Of a stretch of DNA of 64,000 nt, positions 20,952-31,798 are shown piece by piece; the stretch's first letter is position 1, and every line of letters starts with the position of its first letter. The DNA is taken from positions 140,496,501-140,560,500 of the forward strand of contig NC_135786.1 in assembly GCF_051106095.1 (NCBI RefSeq), in the 5' to 3' direction. The position numbers were made by a program, and so were the translations under genes. The DNA is from Pogona vitticeps (lineage: Eukaryota; Chordata; Lepidosauria; Squamata; Agamidae). The notes under the pieces were generated by a model that was given only the letters and a program-made list of their open reading frames with translations, had not been told where the DNA came from and made no database searches.

Positions 20952-23900
20952 TTTTAAAAAAAGAAAATGCAAGTAAATAGTCCATTTTGATTAGGCAATA
21001 TCTAGAGACAGTTCCAGAAGGTGAAACCCAGGTATCTAACTTCAGAAATTCTGAACTGTGGTTTGATAAACCATCAAACACTAAGAGAGGACATTTGAGC
21101 CTCTCCCCCCCCACCGCAACTGACTTATAGTTGCAGACACACTAAACCTACAATGTAGTTCACCAGTAGGTCAAGATCTGAAGGGGTGACCTCATCCTGG
21201 AACGCTGGGAAGGAAGAGCTATTTCTTCCACCAGGTCAGATATCTAGTTACCTATGAGTACAATCTTTCAGAAACATCACCACAGTTGTAAACAGTATTC
21301 CCAAATTCCAGTGACTTGGCACTTACAGTTTTTGTTGTGTAAGCAAAAAACACCTGGGACAGAACTATCACAGCTTATCATGGATTGTTGGCACAGGGAT
21401 ATTCAGATAAAGAAACATATTGGGATTTTTAAAAACATATGCCTTTGTGCAAAGGGACAAAACAAGAGACAGAAAGGATGAGTACAAATAATACCTTTTC
21501 ATGTGGGGAATTTAGCTCACCAAAAACTGTTATATTACTGTAGCAGAAACATGTTCCATCGTATGCATATGGTAAGGTGTTTGTTTCTATTTGATCTCAC
21601 AAATTAGTGTATTTCCTGGGCCTGAATGTGGCTCCAGTTTTTGAGCATTATGAACCACATTCTGTTCTGAAAACACACATGTGCACTCTGTTGTGAGCTT
21701 TCATTCTTTCTTTAACTCCCTGTGCAAGATGGTTGTTCTTACTGGGATCAGAAGATACCTCAGGACATAAAGAGTGGCGGACATCATGTTGCTTGTCATA
21801 ATAACCTGCTACTAGAATACACCCACTGAATCAATTGAATGTACAGAGAAGTTGACTCACCAAATTCCCACTGATCCACTGGGCCTAGTCTAACTTCTAT
21901 TTATTATGCCTAGCAACAGGATTTCAGCCAATGTCTGTGCTTGTAGATTGTGTGTGAATCAAATTCTGTCTTCCCACCGCTAAGGTGGCCTTTCCTTGAC
22001 TGTTGCTCCCACATTCCATTCCTGGCAGGATGGTTCAGGTGGATTCCAAAGGACACTGACAGGTTTAGGAGAAACAACAATTCATCCATCAGGGTAACTA
22101 ATGCTTTCCTTTTCCAGTCAAGTCTGAGACTTGAATAATAAGGATCTAGATCAGTCTTCCCCAATCCAATGCTTTCCAGATGCATTGGATTTCAACTCCT
22201 TTTCAGCTCCAACCAAAATGGCCAATGGTCCGCAACCTTGCTGGGAATTGTAGTCCAAAGTATCTAGATATCAAGGGCAACACTTTGAGGAATACTGACC
22301 TAGAAAACTAGTGTCAGCCAGGAAAACTTGGCAGTGGGCCACTACTATGTACTCACATCCCTTGGAAGACAGTAAAACTATAGGAATCTACAGGGCTTAT
22401 TTCAAAAACTGCCTCACCATTGGTTCTTCAAAGGTAATAGAGTTTATCCTCTCCCTCAAGGAGTTGTGGTGAGTGGAGTTCACCACAAATAAAACATATA
22501 AATAAACAAATAAAGAACCATGTAGAGTTCAGCCGTGCCTTTTTCTAAAACCAGAAAGTTTCTACTCAATGTGAGACATGGCTGGCAGTTTGATCATCAC
22601 AGCAAGAGATAACACACAACAAAATGGTGAAAGACAAGCAAGCCTTCTCACAGTCAAACATTTAAAACTGGTCAAGGCCTACACCTGCACCTCACCCTTG
22701 TTTGATGTATACAACTTAAATAGACCAATCCTCCCACCAGCTTGCAACATCAACAGTAGGGAATAATAAACATCATTTGTTTTAAACTCTCACTTGTCAA
22801 CATTCTTGGCATCTCGTGTTTTTAGCCAGTCATTGAAGATAGACCAGTCATCAGATGGTTTCCAAGGTTCTTCTCCCTTAAAGAAGTCTGGTAAAATTGA
22901 TCTGTATAGAAAATAAATACAATTTAACTTAAAAAAAATACTTTCTTTGAACACCTTTAGTATTAATCTAAAATATAGAAGGCCACCACCACCATCACCA
23001 GAGCCTCATTAAAATTATTTAAGAAAAATAACTCAAGTTTTATTTAAGGGATTCTGATGTTATGCTTTACAAGTAGCTCTTCCTTAGAGCACATTGGGAA
23101 CAAAGAAACATTTACAACAAATTGGCAGAAATGTTATTGCCCAAGTATTGCTGGTTTCCTGGGGGTCACAGACAGAGGATTGCCTTTCTCCAAAGAATGT
23201 ATGGAATATGAATACATTTGGGCATCTCCTGGGCAACAACAGTGCCAAATCAGATGCTCATTCCACTCTGGAAGCACCACTGGATTGCTTTTGACACAAA
23301 CAAAGAATAACGTAGATTCCTGTTCCCATCAGCCCCTACCAGTATGGGCTATAATGAAGAATGATGGGAACAGTGATTCACCAACATCTAGAGGGCCATA
23401 TATTCTCCATCTCTTCTTTATAATATGGTAGATGTTGAAGCAGTGTTACCTTGTACATGTTTAGGTTACTTTTCCTAGTCTGGTGATTATCGGCTTGAAT
23501 GCGGAGACCTTTCCCCAAGTAATACAAGTATTTCATGTGTTCAAGCATGCAGAGGGCTTGCCTCCATGTACATAATATAGGATGATTTATTGCATTACAA
23601 ACTAGGTAGTACAAGGTATTTCACAAATGCCCTGTAGAAATAGTCAACCACTATAAAAATGTATGACACAGTATTTGTCATGAATATTTGTATTTGTATT
23701 CAAATATTCAGTATTTGTCATACATCTTTGGATGAGAAATGAGTTCATGTCTCCAGTAAGTTATTATATGAGGTTTTAACTCCACTTTGTATGATTGTGT
23801 GTGCAAGTACCTCTGGATTAAATCAGTTGATTGACTGGCTGAATTTAGGTGTGAGAAGTTCTTTTCTTGACAGGTTTTATTATATAATAACTAAAAATAA

Positions 23901-25362
23901 AAAAAATAACTAAAAAGAAAATAATAATAATGCAAATCAACATCACGGTCTCTAATACCTAACTAGGGTCATCACTTTCACTTTGGGGAAGAGGGCTGCC
24001 TGGATATGTAGAAGTATATTCAATGAAAGCAAACACTTGACAAAGCCCAAAATATCCCATTAAAGAGCTCTACATTTCCAAGACCCTTGGAATATTCAGG
24101 ATAGCTTTGCATTGGGGTACAGTTACAAAATCATAGACATTTGCAGTTTGGGGGGTGGAGCAATGCACTGCAAGTACCCTTAACGTGTGAGTTGGTGTGG
24201 GGCTTTGGGTACCATGAAGTTTTAAAATGCTCATCCCTGCAGGAGAGAGGAAAGCAAAAAGGAAAGGTTATCTATATCTTCTGCCTTCTTCTCTCCCCCC
24301 CCCCTCACCAAAAATGAATAAGGTTGTGAACTGTTGCCACTTATTTTTCCCAACACTCACAAGAAGATTCACCCCTAGATTTTGGCTCCTTCCTCATTTT
24401 GGTGCCCTGGGGCAAAGCCCAAGATGCTCTGCCCTGGCTTACAGCCCTCCCCAAACCGCATCACATATGAGTCTGATAAGCCTGCTTCAGCCTTCTTCGT
24501 GATGCTGCCCTTTGTTTTTTTTTTGGATTTAAACTCCCATCAGCTTCAGCTTCAGGACTGAATGAGAAGCATGCTGCTTGCTTCCCCCAGATTTCCATAA
24601 TGGTACAGTAGGAGCTTTTCTGCCAATACAAGTATCTGCTTCAAAGGCACACATGCTGCAGCAGTTGGAAAGGGTTACTCCTCTCTGCCTGCGAAGCAGA
24701 TGGGGAGTGGGAGTTTCCCCCCTTTCCCCCTCTGTTTCAGTCTTGATAATAGTGTGCACGACTGCACCCACCCATGCCACACCATCAGGGCCACTATGAA
24801 TATTTTAAAAACCATTAAATGTATGTTAAATACAAAGACACATTCAGCATTTTGTTTGGCTTGCTCCACAGGTTCAAGTGAGAAAGGAAACATGGGTCAA
24901 GCCCATAAGCTCACAAATCTCCTGTTAGCATGCTGATTATCCCCTTCCCCATTCCTTGTGGGTCCCTTATGGACACATGACTGGGTGTCATTACTTAGAG
25001 TATGTTGATCTGCAAAGGTAATTGTTTCACTTTAAGTATAACTTCAGTATTGTGAAAAACATATGAGGATGTAATTTGTGCACAACATGATCTAAAAAAG
25101 GACAGATGGATGAGAAAAGTGAGGAAAAATAAGGAAATTCTGTTTACATGTATCCATTGGACGTAAACAAGTCAGCTATGTATCGTGTATTAGGTAGCTG
25201 CCATCCGAATATATCATGAATCACTATCACAGCTTTGTCAGTGCTGACGGATGGTTTGTTCAGGTAGGCCTTGATATGCCCAACAGAAATGTCGTTTCCA
25301 AGTCCTTTGTATTCAAACTTGTCTCCAATGTTGCATGGGCACGGGTTCTGTTCGTTAGCCAT
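16835..25362 (-). CDS. CMBL: carboxymethylenebutenolidase homolog, copy 1 (Cys nucleophile), 5 coding exons
   Basis: Coding exons on the minus strand are 25148-25362, 22794-22901, 20612-20754, 18522-18613 and 16835-17014. They join to 738 nt, 245 aa, the same length as human CMBL. It is a cytosolic alpha/beta-hydrolase of the dienelactone hydrolase family. Mammalian CMBL cleaves cyclic carbonate and ester prodrugs such as olmesartan medoxomil. The triad is intact: Cys132 in VGFCWGG, Asp179 in FGENDD and His212 in [10 protein letters not shown]. Other landmarks are [16 protein letters not shown] (residues 50-65) and the C-terminus WLHRYM. Every intron has GT/AG borders in matching phase. The acceptor lies directly before the ATG, so a non-coding 5' exon must exist upstream; it was not located. 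Copy 2 lies about 10 kb upstream in the same orientation. Confidence 0.96.
17391..17982. mobile_element. mariner/Tigger-type MITE with TA duplication, 592 bp
   Basis: It starts CAGTGCTGCCTCGCCTTAC and ends gtaagttgaggcaccactg, flanked by TA (17389-17390, 17983-17984). Sub-terminal inverted motifs 'accatttcgagttacgacc' and 'cgaccatttcgagttatgac' are visible. It sits in the last intron of CMBL copy 1. A truncated copy in the opposite orientation lies at 60269-60833. Confidence 0.78.
18522..18613 (-). CDS. CMBL: CMBL copy 1, coding exon 4 (catalytic Asp exon)
   Basis: 92 nt. It encodes [20 protein letters not shown] and [10 protein letters not shown] with Asp179. Acceptor tatttag, donor CAA|GTAAGG, phase 0. 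Confidence 0.94.
20612..20754 (-). CDS. CMBL: CMBL copy 1, coding exon 3 (nucleophile exon)
   Basis: 143 nt. It encodes [20 protein letters not shown] and [20 protein letters not shown]. The nucleophile Cys132 codon TGT is at 20682-20684 (minus strand). Acceptor tgttttag, donor TACG|GTATGT. Confidence 0.96.
20866..20948 (+). repeat. (CA)n microsatellite
   Basis: An interrupted then pure CA run in the intron between coding exons 2 and 3 of CMBL copy 1. It produces spurious open frames rich in His/Thr or Val/Cys. Confidence 0.95.
22152..22297. mobile_element. old hAT-type MITE
   Basis: The segment runs from CAGTCTTCCCCAATCC to gaggaatactg with internal gctgggaattgtagtccaaa. It is a diverged relative of the 136-bp family. 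The flanks atctagat and acctagaa are an eroded 8-bp duplication. It lies in the intron between coding exons 2 and 3 of CMBL copy 1. Confidence 0.5.
22794..22901 (-). CDS. CMBL: CMBL copy 1, coding exon 2
   Basis: 108 nt, residues 72-107: [20 protein letters not shown] and then [16 protein letters not shown]. Acceptor ctatacag, donor AA|GTGAGA. It is too short to stand out as an open frame and was found by homology to the family motif PDFF-G-EPW. Confidence 0.95.
25148..25362 (-). CDS. CMBL: CMBL copy 1, coding exon 1
   Basis: Residues 1-71 plus two bases ([13 protein letters not shown] to SNGY). Acceptor tgttacag|ATG, donor AT|GTAAAC. The in-frame ATG three codons upstream lies in the intron and is not used. 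Confidence 0.95.
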
Positions 25363-26316
25363 CTGTAACATTTAAAATATGATACATAAAGATTAATAAC
25401 AGCTGGAGGTTGAATGTAGGACTCTAGCCCAACAACATTCAGATGATGGTGCATGCATATACTGTATATGTATATACATATGAATGGTTTGTGACCTCTG
25501 GATTCAGAGATGGATGCATAGTGGAGTTAACAAAAGAGTCTCCTAGATACCAAGTCTTATGATAATTTTTAATTAGGACTATCAGAAAAGGTAGGAATAT
25601 ATTCTAGGCACTAAGCATTGTATCCAGGTGTGACATCAAAGCAGACATGATATAAAATGGCAGCTAGCAGCTTTTTAAAATAAATTCCACAGTAGATTCA
25701 GAGCCACTGTACTCAGTAGATCAGGACCCTAGATCCAAGTGATCCAGAATGGATCATAGCACTTAAATGTGCCACATCAGTAATATCTATTTCAGAATTA
25801 GTAACAGTAACTTATTAGAACAGTGGATAATACTGTACACTGCAATACAAATTGGAGATTCAGTGGAACCAATCACTGTGTATAGAGGCCTCCTCCTCCC
25901 ATGTACTCCATATTAAGGTCCCAATTTATGTACTTATTTGAGAGAGAAAAAGAACAGGCTGCTAGTGACTTCTCTAAAATCGAGTCTGCTTTGATTTTCA
26001 GGTATGCTTATAGTATTGCTAATGTTAGTCATGATTAAAATGCAAAGAGAAGTAACTCAGAATCATAGCCAGTTTGTCAAGGATAATTCCCACAATGAGG
26101 CAGAACAAGGACTATGACAATCAGCAGCCATATTTTACAGGTGTGCAGAATGCTGAATTATATAGTCTGGGATGATGCAATGTCCACACTGGCTGGCTGT
26201 GTGTAAATGTGCATGTGTATAACTGTGTGGACATGTGGAGAAGATGTAGGATCTCTTCTAATGAATGTTATGCTGTCATGCAGCCGGTTTGTACTGCTAA
26301 ACTTCTATATATATTG
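25363..26316. other. upstream of CMBL copy 1 coding exon 1, nothing recognised
   Basis: This should be intron or 5' UTR territory, because a non-coding first exon is required. No exon could be placed with confidence. Confidence 0.35.
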
Positions 26317-26416
26317 GATTGTCACTCTCGAATTGGCCTTCTCAGCCAACTAGACACTGTTCCAAGCCCTCCAGGCAGAGCACGATACCATAGTCTCTCG
26401 AGACAGAAGGATGCCT
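26317..26416 (+). mobile_element. 3' fragment of a non-LTR retrotransposon
   Basis: The text gattgtcactctcgaattgg, ccttctcagcca and gttccaagccctccaggcag matches the reverse complement of 27835-27905. It ends ccatagtctctcgagacaga aggatgcct, a tail seen often with this family. It is the same LINE as the larger fragment at 27828. Confidence 0.5.
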
Positions 26417-27027
26417 AACCTAACCACAATTGTAAACACACTTGCTGTTGGAAGAAGCTGTCTTTGTGTGATTCAACTGGACTGCCTGGATTGAAACAAA
26501 ACTCTGCTAACTTACATCAACACAGTTTTTGTGTGCAAAACGGAACTAAACATGTTTTTTTCAGAATTGTCTCTTCTGAATTCAACAGGGCCTACTCTGT
26601 GGTATGTGTGTATGGTACTGCAGCTTGAGTCACAGCAAAAATAGATAGGCCACAAAACAAAATCAAATGTATTTAATATAGCTCGTCTCTGCACTTTTGC
26701 AATTCCTTAGCTTACATTTAGTTACATAGTAACACAGGCCTTCATGGACTTTGGACACGAAGAGAATGGGATATGGCGGACAAATAATATTATCTCCATT
26801 CCTTTGCAAACACATTTAAGTTACAAATACTAACTGTGGATGAAATAATAAAGTTTCTCTTCAGAGCATCATCTGAGTTGGTTTACAGCCTCTGCACAAA
26901 TCTTTAGAATTTTGAACAAAGTTTCACATTATTGTTTAAAGCTTTGAACATGTACATAACTATAGATTTTAAATGAGGAGAATCCACTGATCTTCATTGC
27001 ACTTGTGGATAAATATTTAGTTAGCAT

Positions 27028-27413
27028 TAGAGATGGGCGTATTTATATACAAATATGAATACCCCTGCACAGCTGGACTTAACGAGGCTCTGGCCCCCTG
27101 GGGCTGGACCGTCTATTCACACTTCCGTCCGGCAGCAGAATTAGTCAGCCGTCCAATCGCTCCCAGAGCTCCACTCTCTTTCCACTCATCTAGCTACTTC
27201 CCAGCTATGCAGGGAGACTCGTCCTCCCTCCCCCTGCCTGGAGTTGGCTAGATGAATGGAAAGGCAGTGGCACCCTGGGAGCGACTGGAAGGCTGACTGA
27301 GGCTGCCGCTGCCACCGGATGCATGAGTGGACGGTCCAGCCTCAGGGGTCAGACCCTAAATAAGTCCAGCTCTGCAGGGTATTCATATACACATACAAAT
27401 ACCCCCATCTCTA
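27028..27413. mobile_element. hAT-type MITE with 8-bp duplication, 386 bp
   Basis: The element starts TAGAGATGGGCGTATT and ends aatacccccatctcta. It is flanked by a perfect 8-bp duplication gttagcat (27020-27027, 27414-27421). Long sub-terminal inverted repeats include atacccctgcacagctggac and its complement near the other end. The interior is GC-rich and palindromic, with no transposase. TAGAGATG ends and 8-bp duplications fit hAT. Confidence 0.88.
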
Positions 27414-27827
27414 GTTAGCATTGTTATTGTTGAGTCCTACTCACAGATGGTGAGCCCTTCTTACAGGGGTAGTTTTGTCCTGCACTAAGGAACTGGGACT
27501 CCATGAAGGGACTACATATGCCAGATGCTGGGTCACAAACTCCCAGTGAGCATTACATTGAAAATGTGACCACAAGGTAAGTCTGGGCCCAGGACAGGAT
27601 GGGTCAGTGTGACTCCAAACTTCAGAAGATGGTGAGAGAGAAGAGACACAGCTGAACAGAAATATCATTCTGACTTTGTGGACCTGGAAAACCTAGAAGT
27701 AGTATGAGAGAGTATTAGTTTTCATATTTCACCTCTTGATGGCCAAGGAGATTCAGGCAAAGTGCCTAGCCTTCATATCTTCCAAATCTAGAGGCTGGCT
27801 GGCTGGGTAGTCAGTCAGTCAGACTAT

Positions 27828-28202
27828 GGTTAACATGCTCTGTATGGAGGACTTGGAACAGCATCTAGGGTGGCTGAGAAGGCCAATTTGAGAGTGACAA
27901 TCCCTTCCACACTGAAGACAGATACAATTTGTCCCCTGTCCAGCTCCCTGATTTTGCTCGTTTCGTGACTACCTCTTTGCCTCGGCCTGCTGAACAAGTG
28001 TCTCTTCAAATTGGGAGAGGCCGTGATGCATTGCCTGCCTCCAGGCTGAACGCTCAAATGTCAGGGTTTCCCATCTGTTGAGGTCCATTCCTAAAGCCTT
28101 CAGATCTCGCTTGTAGATATCCTTGTATCGCAGCTGTGGTCTCCCTCTGGGGCAATGTCCCTGCACTATTGGAATCCGACCATCAGCCATTCTCACGACA
28201 AG
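27828..28202 (-). mobile_element. non-LTR retrotransposon, ORF C-terminal fragment
   Basis: The minus strand encodes RMADGRIPIVQGHCPRGRPQ, LRYKDIYKRDLKALGMDLNR and WETLTFERSAWRQAMHHGL. The pattern RGRP-LR-KD--KRDLKA is common at the C-terminus of vertebrate non-LTR retrotransposon polyproteins; the clade could not be fixed. A compound microsatellite borders its 5' side. The 3' piece is repeated at 26317-26416. Confidence 0.6.
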
Positions 28203-28203
28203 T

Positions 28204-28256
28204 ATGTATGTATGTATGTATGTATGTATGTATGTATGTATGTATGTATGTATGTA

Positions 28257-28300
<44 letters not shown>

Positions 28301-28362
28301 TGTATGTGTGTATTTATTTATTTATTATTTATTTATTTATTTATTTATTTGCTGCATTTCTC
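28204..28362 (+). repeat. compound microsatellite (GTAT)n-(GT)n-(ATTT)n
   Basis: About 15 GTAT units are followed by a GT run and then ATTT units. The ATTT part is the tail of an L2-type element on the minus strand whose body continues to about 28400 (gaggaccctagggtagctca). Confidence 0.92.
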
Positions 28363-28399
28363 CCCATTGAGGACCCTAGGGTAGCTCACAACAACTGAA

Positions 28400-29690
28400 A
28401 CAGTACAATAATCAACAATTTAAAAATACCATTGAAAGAATGATTAAACAGTTATCAGTATTAAAACCAAAATAAAAAACAATTTTAAACTAGTTCTGCC
28501 TTTCATCTATCATATGTCAACTGTATACACGTCAAATTAGCCATACCTCAGTTTCACCATAATAGAAGTGAAGGTAAACTTATAAGCAGACTTTTACTGT
28601 CACCAAAGGGAAACTCATTTCCTTATTATAACTAGAAGTACTTAGCACACACTTGGGACACTTGCCCCAATGTGATTTCTACATGTATTTCAGTCTCAAT
28701 ATAATAAAAGCATTGGTTCTTCTCTCTGCAAAAGATTTTGCTGCAATTCTGAGATCAGACAGCTAGCCAGTTATAGCAATGACAGTTAGCCAGTTATAGC
28801 AAAGTATCATAACTTTATTTGGTATCTCTCTCTTCCACTCATGTTACTGTGGAGGGCAGTTTCGCATTTCAATCTAGTTTCCTACCAGCTGGAACTAAGA
28901 GTCCTCCTGTTTCTTGTGAGAGCAGAATGCTTGATTTCTCAATGCTCTAATAGAAATGAAAATAAGAGGGAAATTACCTCAGCTGTTAATGAGTATTTTG
29001 GCTTCTACCACACAGCTTCCTGGACAGCACTCGCTGTGCTTGTTGCAGCTCTCCTGAAAAAAAAAAAATGAAAATCAGTTTGCTTGTTACGAAACACTAC
29101 CAGAGGCTGGCACAAAGTAAAACCAGAGTGGAAGTGGGAGGAGACTTGAACCCCTCCTCTCTGGCTCTTCCTCCGGTCATGCTTACTCAGCATATTCGTC
29201 CACCACACCCCTCCTCTAAAGAACCACAAATCATCTGACTGCTGCCCTTTTGCTCTCTTTGGCAGTTCTGCATTTGGGCATTGACAAGGTCTTAAATAAC
29301 ACACCACAACATACCTTGTTTAAGTGCCTGCTTTATTAAATCATTACCCTTAACTGTGCAGTCATTAAAGATCAATGTCATGACCCATTTTCCACAAGTT
29401 AAACACATTTTTTGCAATGTTAACTCAGCAGTCAATGTCAAACTAATATTTGGAGTCAAATACAAATACTGGTAAAACAACAGCTGTTTGTTTACAATTC
29501 TTCTGTAGAACTTTGTGTCAGTTTATTTTATGGATTTTTTGTTGATATTTATTTTGAATGTTTTTACTCTCATCAAGGTGATAGCGAGTAGGTATTAAAT
29601 AAAGAAGGTAGTGAAACATGTAGCAATATAGAACAATATAGCAAGTATATAAGCACAGAAGAATCAGGACTCTTCCCACCTAATGTAGCA
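28400..29690. other. no gene recognised
   Basis: Unique-looking sequence. At 29180-29192 the minus strand reads TGCTGAGTAAGCA, one base from the Maf-recognition palindrome and containing TGAGTAAGC, which resembles an antioxidant response core. Whether the 5' end of CMBL copy 1 lies here is not known. Confidence 0.25.
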
Positions 29691-30205
29691 AATTTTAGCC
29701 GACCTTGACTCCTAGAAACATGATAAGGCCTACGTGACCTCCAAACAGAGACCCCTTTTCACAATACAACAGATCCTCAGTCCTCAGGAACAGCAACATC
29801 AACATACAGTATAGATAAGGAATACTGTAGTGAACAGCCCTGCCCTCACCTGCCCGTCACCGCAGAACATTAACGCAGTAGCCAATGAGTGAACAGAAGG
29901 CGGGGCCACGGGGGAAGGGAATAGGATAAAAAGACTAGTTGATGAAGTCTGAGGGAGAGAGAGACTGTGGAGCTTAAAAGTGATTGAAGAGTGAGTTAGA
30001 GATCTGTAATAGTGAGGATTGTAGCAGAGGGTTAAAAGAGTTTTGAAGTAATATCCTAACTGATTCAAATATAAGTGATTTGCAGCCTGTAATTTACTCC
30101 ATGAGTGTTTATTGATTATCAAGTTCCTTGTGTAAATAAAAGACTTATGTTTTGATAACACATGAGTCTCAATACTTACGTGATATTAAAGCATTAATAT
30201 CTGGT
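29690..30205 (+). mobile_element. LTR-like fossil
   Basis: The segment has the order expected of a retroviral-type LTR: gccaatgag (CCAAT), ggcggggcc (GC box), ggataaaaag (TATA-like), later gtaaataaaagactt (polyadenylation signal). It is followed by tggtggcagc, which resembles the start of a tRNA primer-binding site. No coding part was recognised beside it. It is a broken fossil and the limits are approximate. Confidence 0.35.
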
Positions 30206-30399
30206 GGCAGCAAAGAAGAAAGAAGAGCCAGAACCTCATGAAGGCCTGGGGGGATAGGGGTTTCAGAGGAGATTGCGACAAATACAGTACATATCTGGGA
30301 TGCCAAGAGGTCTGGAAAATTAGAAAGACAACAAGAAGGGGCACCCATCCCTTCATTCTCTGTTAAGAACCAATAGGTCAATTGGATCACAACCTAAAC

Positions 30400-30600
30400 A
30401 CCAATTAGAGCAAGGATCCAAACTGGTTTCAGATTAAGCCCAATCACAGTTTCCGGGTTTACGACTCTTTGTTTGTAAACTGTATATATGTATCCAATCT
30501 ATGTCTGTTTTGGCTTATTTTGGTTTCTTAATAAAACGAGTTGTATCACAGCTGGTTTGTCTGTCTCATCCTCTGCCAGATATTAGCTCCAAAATATAGG
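30400..30600 (+). mobile_element. possible LTR 3' part (R-U5-like)
   Basis: The sequence tttcttaataaaacgagttg followed by tatcacagctggtttgtctg resembles the polyadenylation region of an LTR. No partner LTR or coding part was found. A fossil at most. Confidence 0.22.
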
Positions 30601-31223
30601 GTTTTAAATTAAGGCTAACAAAGGTGAGCCTTCTACAGAGAAAATTTGCTGGCATTTGGTAAATTGTAAAGAACTCAAGTAAAGTGTAATCTACCAAATT
30701 CAATGCATTGTGGAAATCTGAAGAGTAATTAATTCATTATCCTGCTTCCATTAGTGTCACAGCACCACTCCTCTGGGTGTGTTACAACTCGTAAAATAGA
30801 AAACAAAAACAAAAATAGAAATATTAAAACTGATAGCAATAATCCTAAAAAATAAAAAAAATGGTACCACCTAATAGTGCAGATGGAGGAGAAGAGGAAG
30901 GGAGAGAGAACAAAAGGGGGAAGTATATTTAATTATTTCCATTTCAGAGGCACTTGATTTGATGCAGTATTTTTGAAACGGCAGGGGACATATCTGTATT
31001 ATGCAAAAACAATTTGAGTTTCTTCTTAAATTTGTGAAACTGAAAAACCCAACTGTGTAAAACTGATATTCATTAAATAACCAACAACACATTTGCTTCG
31101 AAGTATGTACAGTGGTGGACAGATGCCACATGAGGTGCATAGAGTAGAAAAGGAATTCCATCACTGAAAGAGCTCAGCTGTGCCTCCTGGCTAATCTTAA
31201 TTTTGGCACCCTACCCTGAGTTA

Positions 31224-31224
31224 G

Positions 31225-31311
<87 letters not shown>

Positions 31312-31312
31312 T
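31224..31312 (+). repeat. (ATTT)n microsatellite
   Basis: About 22 tetranucleotide units. Probably the expanded tail of a lost L2-type insertion on the minus strand, although no body is recognisable. Confidence 0.93.
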
Positions 31313-31609
31313 ATGACCACTTTTCTTACTAAGTCAGACCTGCAATGCCTTTGTAATTAGGATAATAAACTATTATAAAGTGAACAATAAAAGCAGTGGA
31401 GAATGGACTTCCTTGCTGGGGTTTCTCTTCTTCCTCTGCAAGAGGAATGGGGAGAAGCAAGCTCTTTTACAAAGGTGTTGGCTCCTTCTTACTACGTAAA
31501 AGGTGCAAAATTGTAAGGGTGTGGTACACATTGTTTCAATAGATTCTCCGTTAAAGTAGGCAGGCAGAATCTACATCCCAGTTGTTTCTGAAGCACTTCT
31601 ATTGGTCTG

Positions 31610-31706
31610 TCACGATTCCACATGGCCCCCGATTGTTTCACCAACCAAAGAGCTCACGCTGCGTGCCCCTCAGCTGCCACTAGTTGATTTCATCAACAAT
31701 ACCTAT
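31610..31706 (+). repeat. dispersed repeat A, copy 1
   Basis: The 97-bp segment from tgtcacgattccacatggcc to gttgatttcatcaacaatac recurs at 63566-63660 with about a dozen differences. The TGTCAC start is LTR-like, but no other LTR features were found. Its family is unknown. Confidence 0.55.
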
Positions 31707-31798
31707 TATTAATTAGGGCAAATGCTAAAATCTGCTGCTTCCCCCCCTCAGTTTTTATTATGTTCAACATCTAAGAAAAAACAAAGTAATTCCTTGTC

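Noticed and set aside
20774-21114. Open frames rich in His/Thr or Val/Cys
   Set aside because: Products of the (CA)n microsatellite in a CMBL intron.
29005-29307. 100-aa minus-strand frame upstream of CMBL copy 1
   Set aside because: Considered as a first exon, but it has no similarity to CMBL and ends in a poly-Phe run encoded by an A tract on the plus strand.
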